This document shows, one piece after another, positions 1-5,465 of a DNA stretch of 8,388 bases (its first letter is position 1; every line of letters begins with the position of its first letter). Origin of the DNA: Chloroflexota bacterium. GTDB lineage: Bacteria; Chloroflexota; Anaerolineae; Aggregatilineales; UBA3940. The notes below the pieces were generated by a model that saw nothing but the letters and a program-made list of their open reading frames with translations, made no database searches and had not been told where the DNA came from. Position numbers and translations under genes: made by a program. The stretch is taken from NCBI GenBank assembly GCA_010092775.1, contig JAADYZ010000437.1, positions 1 through 8,388 on the forward strand, in the 5' to 3' direction.

Positions 1-558
1 AAAAGCGTCCGCATCGCCATAGGGTACAGTCACGAAACCGGGGGTGTGCGGACCGAAGTCATCACGATACTGGGGCTCTGTCGAAAAGGAAATAATTGTG
101 ATGGTCCGGCCATGAAAATTTCCTTCTACCGTGACGATCTCGGCATGGTCACGCGGGACACCCTTGACCTGGTAAGCCCACTTGCGAGCCAGCTTCAGAG
201 ATGTCTCGACTGCCTCCGCCCCGGTGTTCATCGGCAAGACGGTATCGAAGCCAGTCAGGTCGGTCAGTTCTTTGTAGAAAAGCGGCAGCCGATCGTTGCG
301 AAAGGCACGCGAGGTCAAAGTGAGTCGTTGGGCTTGATCGGTCAAAGCCTGGATGATACGCGGATGACGATGGCCCTGGTTGACCGCGGAGTAAGCGCTC
401 AAGCAGTCCAGGTATTTATTGCCATCGACATCGTACACCCAGACGCCTTCAGCCTGCGCCAGAACCACATCGAGGGGGTGATAGTTATGCGCGCCGTACT
501 GCTCTTCGACGGCGATAAGTTCCTCTGCCGTGAGGTTGGTATCAGGTGATATTGCCAT
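1..558 (-). CDS. rocD: Ornithine aminotransferase (ornithine--oxo-acid transaminase), N-terminal 186 residues; C-terminus outside the window
   Basis: Translating the minus strand from the ATG at 558-556 gives 186 uninterrupted codons to the window edge. The protein is a class III PLP-dependent aminotransferase. It carries the ornithine aminotransferase signature near the N-terminus (YGAHNYHPLDVV, residues 21-32), SAYSAVNQGHRHP (54-66), the PLP-phosphate loop MNTGAEAVET (110-119), and GNFHGRT (146-152), whose aromatic-His pair stacks on the cofactor. FSTEPQYRDDFGP (158-170) fits ornithine delta-aminotransferases better than acetylornithine aminotransferases. The family converts ornithine plus 2-oxoglutarate to glutamate semialdehyde plus glutamate in the cytoplasm. 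The Schiff-base lysine lies in the missing half, so intactness cannot be judged. A Shine-Dalgarno AGAGGA (566-571) sits 7 bases before the ATG. The gene follows argF on the same strand with a 43-base gap, so co-transcription is likely. Main alternative: another class III ornithine/acetylornithine aminotransferase. Confidence 0.9.
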   Translation of the reverse strand, partial: MAISPDTNLTAEELIAVEEQYGAHNYHPLDVVLAQAEGVWVYDVDGNKYLDCLSAYSAVNQGHRHPRIIQALTDQAQRLTLTSRAFRNDRLPLFYKELTDLTGFDTVLPMNTGAEAVETSLKLARKWAYQVKGVPRDHAEIVTVEGNFHGRTITIISFSTEPQYRDDFGPHTPGFVTVPYGDADAF

Positions 559-601
559 GAGGTTGTCCTCTCAGATGGTGTGGACCGTTCGGTTCAGCAG
601 A

Positions 602-1540
602 TTATAGTTTGTTCAGGAGCCAGAGGAGCAGCGCTTTCTGCGCATGCAGTCGATTCTCAGCTTGATCAAAGACGACCGAGTTTGGCGTATAGAGCACCGT
701 CTCGTTGACTTCGTAGCCCTTGTGAGCCGGAAGGCAGTGCATCACGAGAGTGTCTTTGCCGGTCAAGGCCAGCATCTCTTCGTTGACCTGATAAGGCGTA
801 AAGGTGTTGATGCGCCGCTCTTTCTCCTCGGCAAAGCTGGGATCGGTGAAGTATTCCAGGTTGATCCATGTATCAGTGTAGATCACATCAGCATCTTTGA
901 CTGCCTCAGCAATGTCAGGGTTTTCGCTGTAGCGACTGCTCTCCTGCAAAAAGGCCAGATGTTCTGGCACGTCCGAATCAGGGTCTTTCTCTGGCACACA
1001 CAGCACAAACTGTGCATCGCTGTAGACAGCAGCCATTGCCAGCGAATTGCTGACGTTGTTGGCAATACCGACATAGACGATCTTAAGATCGGCAGTGCGG
1101 CCCAGCTTCTCCTTGATGGTCATGAGGTCCGTCAGGGCTTGAGCCGGATGGTACTTTTCATCCAGCCCATTGATGACAGGTACCTCCGACGCTGAAGCCA
1201 GGGTCATTAGGTCTGTGCTTTGCTTGAGGCGGGCCATGATCACATCGACATAGCGCGAGATCACCAGACCCTCGTCTGCTAGATCAGCGATGCCAATGTT
1301 GGTCAGGCGCGTTTCAGCAAAAATAGCATGCCCCCCTAACTGGGTCATGCCGACTTCAAAGGAAAAGCGGGTGCGGGTCGAGGTCTTCTGGAACAACATG
1401 GCAAGCGTCTTGCCAGTTAAGGCTGTTGACCAGGCATCTGGTCGTTGCTTGATCTCAATAGCTTTATTGATGATAAAACGGAGTTCGTCAGGCGAGACAT
1501 CTCGAATGCGACGGAAATGGCGGATGCTATCTGTGGTCAT
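602..1540 (-). CDS. argF: Ornithine carbamoyltransferase-family protein with an atypical substrate loop
   Basis: The 312-residue protein has the length and order of an aspartate/ornithine carbamoyltransferase. The carbamoyl-phosphate binding motif STRTRFSFE is at residues 54-62, QLGGHAIF at 67-74, SRYVDVIMAR at 95-104, HPAQ at 131-134, HCLPAHKG at 268-275 and FDQAENRLHAQKA at 291-303. OTC converts ornithine plus carbamoyl phosphate to citrulline in the cytoplasm. Two positions depart from the usual OTC pattern: the HPCQ motif reads HPAQ, and the ornithine-binding DxWxSMG loop reads DTWINLEYF (223-231), without Ser-Met-Gly. Overall similarity and the neighbouring rocD favour ornithine as substrate, but a modified ornithine or another amine is possible. 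A GAGGAG (1553-1558) lies 12 bases before the ATG, a long but usable spacing, and no better start is nearby. I saw no convincing promoter upstream. The symbol is given for family membership, not proven activity. Confidence 0.85.
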   Translation of the reverse strand: MTTDSIRHFRRIRDVSPDELRFIINKAIEIKQRPDAWSTALTGKTLAMLFQKTSTRTRFSFEVGMTQLGGHAIFAETRLTNIGIADLADEGLVISRYVDVIMARLKQSTDLMTLASASEVPVINGLDEKYHPAQALTDLMTIKEKLGRTADLKIVYVGIANNVSNSLAMAAVYSDAQFVLCVPEKDPDSDVPEHLAFLQESSRYSENPDIAEAVKDADVIYTDTWINLEYFTDPSFAEEKERRINTFTPYQVNEEMLALTGKDTLVMHCLPAHKGYEVNETVLYTPNSVVFDQAENRLHAQKALLLWLLNKL

Positions 1541-1610
1541 ACGATGGGGATGCTCCTCGGTGGGATCAGGTTTGTAGCTCCATCATCCAATCTTAAATCC
1601 GATTGCCAGA

Positions 1611-1649
1611 AACGACAATAGGGACGCCATATGCGCCCCTACTGTCGTT
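1611..1649 (-). terminator. Strong hairpin between the sugar-dehydrogenase gene and argF; probable terminator or REP-like palindrome
   Basis: Bases 1611-1627 pair with 1633-1649 around a 5-base loop (1628-1632). As minus-strand RNA all 17 pairs form, two of them as G-U wobbles (1618/1642 and 1624/1636). As plus-strand RNA those two positions become A-C mismatches, so the fold suits minus-strand transcription. It starts 27 bases after the stop codon of the PQQ dehydrogenase gene, the right place for a terminator. Only a short T run follows on the minus strand (GTTTCTGG), so it is not a textbook intrinsic terminator. The core TAGGGGCG...CGTCCCTA resembles dispersed palindromes I associate with Chloroflexota genomes, which may double as transcript ends; that resemblance is from memory. 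Confidence 0.6.
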
Positions 1650-1676
1650 GAGAAAAAGAGTGCCCACCGAAAATCG

Positions 1677-3017
1677 CTATTGAGCGGTAACCTCCCAGAT
1701 GCCACCGTCGCGGATGTCGACGACGTATATAGAGCCGTCTTCCGCCTCGCCAAAGGCGGCGATCTGAAGATTGACTTGAGTCAACAGTGCTTGTTGCCAG
1801 CTTCCCTGGGCATCTTGTGCCAGACCCCAAATACGCCCACTACAGAAGTCCCCAAAAATATAGACACCCTGCATAGCTGGGTGGGTGTCCCCGCGATAGA
1901 TATAGCCACCGGTGATTGAGCAGCCCAGACTGTGACTGTACTCCAGGATGGGGAGGGTCAGGCCAGTTTGGTCGCAGTTGGTCCCAGCCGGGAAGCAGTT
2001 GTAGCCTTCCATGATGGGCCAGCCGTAGTTCTGGCCGCCAGTGCTATCCGCTGGCTGAAAATGCACTTCTTCAAAGGCGTTCTGCCCCACATCTGCAATG
2101 AATAGGTCACCTGTCAAGCGGTCGAACGAATAGCGCCAGGGGTTACGCAGACCATACGCCCAGATTTCGTCCAGTACATTTGGATCATCAACGAAGGGAT
2201 TGTCAGCTGGGATCGCATAGGGGGTGCCACCATCCACATCGACGCGCAGCATGGCTCCCAATAAGGTCTGTGTGTTCTGGCCATTGCCATAGCGGTCGCC
2301 CGCCGCGCCACCGTCACCCGTGCCGATGTAGAGATATCCATCCGGGCCGAAGACAAGGCCGCCGCCGTTGTGATTGCTGGCAGGCTGGGGCAGTCGGAAC
2401 ATCATCATCTCGCTGTTGGGGTCAGCCACGTTTGGATCGTCCGTGACGTTGAAGCGCGAGATCACCGTATTTCCGGTCTCGTTGGTGTAGTTGACGTAGA
2501 AATGGCCGTTCTCTGTATAGTTGGGGTGGAAGGCTAAGCCGAGTAATCCTTGCTCGGAGCCGCCTGACCCAACACGATCACGAATGTCTAGGAAGGGAGT
2601 TGGCTGTAGGTCTCCCGCACTGTCCAAGATACGAATGGTTCCCTGTTTTTCAACGACAAACAGCCGATTGCTGCCATCAGCGGCGTTGGCCATCCCGACG
2701 GGTAAGGTCAGTCCGCTGGCAAAAGGAACGACCGCAATGGCCAAACTGGTGACATCTGCACTTGACGGAACCTCGCCCTCAGTAGTCTCTGCTGGGGAGG
2801 GTTCGGTTGTAGGGACGGCTTCTTCAGTCGCCTCATCAGTCTCCGTTGGTGTCTCATCAGTGGGCTGAACTTCATCTACTGGGACGGGGGTGGACGTGGG
2901 AATGTCTTGCACGACGACGCCGCTTTCTACATCCGCAGTGCTGCTGCCAGCGCAGGCTGTTAACGCAAGTAGTACGATCAAACCAATCAGTCCGCGTAGT
3001 GCGGTCTGGTTCAGCAT
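1677..3017 (-). CDS. PQQ-dependent aldose/sorbosone-type sugar dehydrogenase, exported lipoprotein
   Basis: The 446-residue protein starts with a lipoprotein signal peptide: hydrophobic stretch about residues 8-18 and lipobox LTAC with the lipidated Cys at 22. A Thr/Glu/Pro-rich spacer (about 40-80) follows, then a six-bladed beta-propeller of the glucose/sorbosone dehydrogenase family. Visible family motifs are EQGLLGLAFHPNY (155-167), NHNGGGLVFGPDGYLYIGTG (215-234) with the catalytic-type His216, YGLRNPWRYSFD (288-299) with the PQQ-contacting Arg-Asn pair (291-292), and DVGQNAFEEV (309-318). The family oxidises sugars with PQQ and Ca2+ on the outer face of the membrane; the substrate here is unknown. 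Cysteines at 341, 348, 366 and 392 could form disulfides. The ATG at 3017 is chosen because AGGAG (3024-3028) precedes it by 6 bases; an in-frame TTG at 3056 would add 13 residues ahead of the signal peptide. The gene follows the dehydrogenase gene by 66 bases and may share its operon. Confidence 0.87.
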   Translation of the reverse strand: MLNQTALRGLIGLIVLLALTACAGSSTADVESGVVVQDIPTSTPVPVDEVQPTDETPTETDEATEEAVPTTEPSPAETTEGEVPSSADVTSLAIAVVPFASGLTLPVGMANAADGSNRLFVVEKQGTIRILDSAGDLQPTPFLDIRDRVGSGGSEQGLLGLAFHPNYTENGHFYVNYTNETGNTVISRFNVTDDPNVADPNSEMMMFRLPQPASNHNGGGLVFGPDGYLYIGTGDGGAAGDRYGNGQNTQTLLGAMLRVDVDGGTPYAIPADNPFVDDPNVLDEIWAYGLRNPWRYSFDRLTGDLFIADVGQNAFEEVHFQPADSTGGQNYGWPIMEGYNCFPAGTNCDQTGLTLPILEYSHSLGCSITGGYIYRGDTHPAMQGVYIFGDFCSGRIWGLAQDAQGSWQQALLTQVNLQIAAFGEAEDGSIYVVDIRDGGIWEVTAQ

Positions 3018-3023
3018 TCTCAT

Positions 3024-3028
3024 CTCCT
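3024..3028 (-). promoter_or_regulatory. Ribosome binding site deciding the start of the PQQ dehydrogenase
   Basis: The minus strand reads AGGAG here, 6 bases before the ATG at 3017-3015. The in-frame ATG at 3023-3021 touches the motif and is too close to use it, and the upstream TTG at 3056 has no comparable motif. Confidence 0.75.
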
Positions 3029-3056
3029 GATTCTTCAGTACCTTCAGACCGTTCAA

Positions 3057-3062
3057 ATTGTA
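3057..3062 (-). promoter_or_regulatory. Possible -10 box for a separate promoter of the PQQ dehydrogenase gene
   Basis: The minus strand reads TACAAT (5 of 6 bases of the sigma-70 -10 consensus) about 40 bases before the ATG at 3017, in the 66-base gap after the preceding gene. No good -35 hexamer is seen at the normal distance, so this is only a candidate. If real, the lipoprotein gene can be expressed independently of the ribA operon. Confidence 0.25.
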
Positions 3063-3083
3063 GCGAAAGCTGAGAGGTCGCTT

Positions 3084-4091
3084 CTACTGCGTTTCGGCGT
3101 AGTCCAAAACCACTTGGAGGGCTTGTTCAGGTTGTTCAGCAAGGAGTCGGTAAGCCTCAGGGGCCCGCGAGATGGGGAAGCGATGGCTGATCAGACGCTG
3201 TGGTTGGGTGGAGGTGAGAAGTGACAAGACCGTCTGAAGGCGGCGAGCTGAGTCCCAGCGACCACGCAAGGCGGGCTGGATGGTACTCACCTGACTGCTA
3301 ATGATCTGCATCCGGCTGCGGTGGAACCAACCGCCCAGCTCCAAATCAGCGCGCTTATTGCCATAAAATGACCCGACGACCACGCGCCCACTGTAACCAG
3401 TGAGCCGAATCGCGGCGTTGAGTGCAGCAGGTGCCCCAGAGAGTTCATAACTGAGGTCAAGGTCCCTCAACTCAGCTAGTTTTGGATCGTCTGGCGAAAA
3501 GCTGCGAAGTGCGCCTAGCATCAGTGCGGCCTCGCGACGACGATCATAGCGGTCAACGGTGATGAGTTGGGCCAGACGCATGGAGGCCAACAGATGCGTG
3601 ACCAGCAAGCCAACAATCCCCTGACCGAGCACAATTACCTTCTCGCCAATAAGTGGAGTGCCATCGTGCAGCAGGGTGAGGGCCGTCTCAAGATTGGGGA
3701 TGAATACCCCGTCATCGTTAGAGATGCCCTCCGGGAGGGGAAGGAGCGCCTTGGGTGAGACCGCAAAATGGCTTTCGTGCGGATTGAAGGCGAAGACACG
3801 CCTGCCAAGCCAAGTCGGGTCTACTGCGCTGCCTACCTCAATCACCTTACCAACGGCAGCATAACCGTACTTCAGCGGATATGCAAAGCCCATGGCCATG
3901 CTCTCAATTGTGGCGTCAACTGGGAGCGATTCGGGGAACTGCCCACGGTAGACCAGCATTTCGGTGCCCGCGCTGATCCCAGAGCGCAGGCTCCGGACCA
4001 ATACCTGATCGGCCCCAGGGGTCGGGATGCCCCCCTCTCGCAGACTAATCTGCCCAGGCCCCTCGAACCAGAGTGAAAGCGCTCTGCTCAT
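3084..4091 (-). CDS. Medium-chain dehydrogenase/reductase, BchC-like, lacking zinc ligands
   Basis: The 335-residue protein has the GroES-like fold followed by a Rossmann domain. The nucleotide loop is VLGQGIVG (154-161) with GxGxxG at 156-161, and the second strand ends in Asp180 (LITVDRYDRR), which favours NAD(H) over NADP(H). The usual catalytic zinc Cys is replaced by Ser40 in SGISAGTEMLVYRG (37-50), and the GHE-type motif is replaced by KYGYAAVG (74-81). The structural-zinc Cys-rich lobe is also missing, so this is probably a zinc-independent enzyme. SGIS-x-GTE-x-x-x-x-RG resembles BchC, the bacteriochlorophyllide hydroxyethyl dehydrogenase, as I recall it, and related dehydrogenases of unknown substrate. 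No other bacteriochlorophyll gene is nearby, so a BchC role is not claimed. Its ATG overlaps the stop of the RibD-like gene by 4 bases (ATGA, 4088-4091), showing translational coupling; GGTGAG lies about 11 bases upstream. It probably oxidises or reduces an intermediate made by the two upstream enzymes. Confidence 0.82.
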   Translation of the reverse strand: MSRALSLWFEGPGQISLREGGIPTPGADQVLVRSLRSGISAGTEMLVYRGQFPESLPVDATIESMAMGFAYPLKYGYAAVGKVIEVGSAVDPTWLGRRVFAFNPHESHFAVSPKALLPLPEGISNDDGVFIPNLETALTLLHDGTPLIGEKVIVLGQGIVGLLVTHLLASMRLAQLITVDRYDRRREAALMLGALRSFSPDDPKLAELRDLDLSYELSGAPAALNAAIRLTGYSGRVVVGSFYGNKRADLELGGWFHRSRMQIISSQVSTIQPALRGRWDSARRLQTVLSLLTSTQPQRLISHRFPISRAPEAYRLLAEQPEQALQVVLDYAETQ

Positions 4092-4837
4092 GCTTCTGCT
4101 AGCTCACCCCACACAATCAGATCATCGCCCAATCGAGCGCTCAAGATATGTTGTAGGCGAGGGAAGCTGTCTGGTTGCCCCAGATCCGCGATGGCGTGTA
4201 ACCCGGCGCCCAAGATAACCGGCGCAATCGTCAGAATCACGACATTGACTAGACCTCCAGCCAGGAGGCTTGTCAGAATGCCGGTTCCCCCCTCAACCAT
4301 CACGCTGCGTATCCCGCGCTGGCCCAAGACCGAAATCATCTTCGCGAGGTTAACTTGGCCGGAGGAGGTCGCGGACACTGGGATGACATCGACACCGAGC
4401 GCCTGAAGCGCCTCCCGCCGGGATGGGGCACTTTGAGGTGTGGTGATAATCCAGGGTTTGTGGGTTGGGTGGGCTGTAATCAGACGGGCACCGAGTGGGC
4501 AGCGCAGCATCGAGTCCACGACAATCGGTTGTGGATTCGGCCCCGCGACCTTTCGGGCAGTAAGGCGAGGGTCGTCTGCCAGAAGGGTGCCAATCCCCAC
4601 TAAGATGGCATCGTGGGTGGCCCGCAGGCGATGAGTAAATAGCATGGATTGTTCGCCGCTTAAGACAAATCGCTCGCCGGGAACCGCCGCAATGCAGCCA
4701 TCAAGGCTCTGTGCGTAACTAGCCACCACAAAGGGGTAACCTGTTCGATGATGATGCGCAGCGGCTTGCTGCTGGAAGCGCTCGATTGCTTCCAGCAGTA
4801 TCGGATGTTCCAGCGATGAATGCCTAGTCGATCCCAT
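4088..4837 (-). CDS. Stand-alone RibD C-terminal (HTP reductase-type) protein
   Basis: The 249-residue protein is one RibD_C/dihydrofolate-reductase-like domain. From the ATG at 4837, motifs are SLDGCIA (44-50), THRLRATHDAILVGIGT (68-84), ADDPRLTAR (87-95), NPQPIVVDSMLRCP (101-114), VMVEGGTG (179-186) and APVILGAG (205-212). These match pyrimidine reductases that turn a ribosylamino group into a ribitylamino group with NAD(P)H. The roughly 145-residue zinc deaminase domain of bifunctional RibD is absent; the first 30 or so residues show no deaminase motif. This resembles the archaeal/fungal reductases (RIB7 type) that act directly on the GTP cyclohydrolase II product, whose gene lies immediately upstream. 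In-frame GTG codons at 4849 and 4840 are alternative starts; ATG is preferred but its AGTGGG is a weak RBS. The gene overlaps ribA by 14 bases and the dehydrogenase by 4, so it depends on coupled translation. The true substrate is unknown. Confidence 0.86.
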   Translation of the reverse strand: MGSTRHSSLEHPILLEAIERFQQQAAAHHHRTGYPFVVASYAQSLDGCIAAVPGERFVLSGEQSMLFTHRLRATHDAILVGIGTLLADDPRLTARKVAGPNPQPIVVDSMLRCPLGARLITAHPTHKPWIITTPQSAPSRREALQALGVDVIPVSATSSGQVNLAKMISVLGQRGIRSVMVEGGTGILTSLLAGGLVNVVILTIAPVILGAGLHAIADLGQPDSFPRLQHILSARLGDDLIVWGELAEA

Positions 4838-5465
4838 CACTTGACCCACTCAAGGTTTCCAATTGGGATAGGTTCAATAGATGATTCATCCGAGTGGCTT
4901 TGGTCCACAGATAGGATAGGTTATCCGAATTGACGCCGGTGATGAGGGGCACCCGATCGGAGACATCAACACCCAGGGAGCGTAGAGAGTCGATTTTGTC
5001 GGGATTGTTGGTCATCAAACGCAGCGACTTAAGGCCCAGGTCTTGCAGCATCAGGGCCGCGACCTGATAATCGCGTTCGTCCGCTTGATGCCCCAGACGC
5101 AGATTGGCCTCGACGGTGTCATAGCCCTCATCTTGCAGGTTGTAGGCTTTGAGCTTGTCAAGCAAGCCGATGCCCCGACCCTCCTGGCGCAGGTAGATAA
5201 TCACCCCCTGACCAGCCTGGGCCACCATTTCCATTGCGCGGCTCAATTGCGGGCCGCAGTCACAACGGCGCGATCCCATTACGTCGCCAGTGAAGCACTC
5301 GGAATGGACCCGCGCCAAGACATCGCTTTGACCCTCGACATCGCCCATCACAAAGGCCAGATGTTCTTTGTCGTTGCGAGAATTGGTATACAAGCACAAC
5401 TTAAACTCGCCAAAGTCTGTCGGAATGCGAGCACACACAGCACGAAATACTGTAAATTCAATCAT
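4824..5465 (-). CDS. ribA: GTP cyclohydrolase II (monofunctional)
   Basis: The 213-residue protein is a complete GTP cyclohydrolase II, close to the roughly 200 residues of monofunctional RibA and without the DHBP-synthase half of RibBA. RVHSEC (52-57) leads into the zinc site with Cys57, Cys68 and Cys70 (CFTGDVMGSRRCDC). GTP-binding and catalytic motifs follow: YLRQEGRGIGL (91-101), KAYNLQDEGYDTVEAN (106-121) with the family Tyr at 108, ADERDY (128-133) with the catalytic-type Arg131, and LMTNNPDK (150-157). The C-terminal YLWTKATRMNHLL (185-197) is also typical. It hydrolyses GTP to formate, pyrophosphate and 2,5-diamino-6-(5-phosphoribosylamino)pyrimidin-4(3H)-one, normally the first riboflavin step. 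Its ATG lies inside the end of the upstream membrane-protein gene (8-base overlap) and no Shine-Dalgarno is seen, so translation is probably coupled. No FMN-riboswitch-like leader is visible. The context suggests a specialised rather than housekeeping copy. Confidence 0.93.
   Translation of the reverse strand: MIEFTVFRAVCARIPTDFGEFKLCLYTNSRNDKEHLAFVMGDVEGQSDVLARVHSECFTGDVMGSRRCDCGPQLSRAMEMVAQAGQGVIIYLRQEGRGIGLLDKLKAYNLQDEGYDTVEANLRLGHQADERDYQVAALMLQDLGLKSLRLMTNNPDKIDSLRSLGVDVSDRVPLITGVNSDNLSYLWTKATRMNHLLNLSQLETLSGSSDGID

Noticed and set aside
46..549. 167-codon plus-strand open frame
   Set aside because: It is antisense to the rocD gene, whose translation carries clear aminotransferase motifs; the plus-strand translation shows no family motif.
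644..1195. 183-codon plus-strand open frame opposite argF
   Set aside because: It is a shadow of the carbamoyltransferase gene, with no recognisable domain and no ribosome binding site.
2180..2868. Plus-strand open frames rich in Arg/His and Ser
   Set aside because: The composition is what antisense reading of the PQQ dehydrogenase and its acidic Thr/Pro linker would give; no motifs.
3084..4091. Assignment as bchC of a bacteriochlorophyll cluster
   Set aside because: Only the local signature is similar; no other photosynthesis gene is in the window and the neighbours are GTP cyclohydrolase and RibD_C reductase genes.
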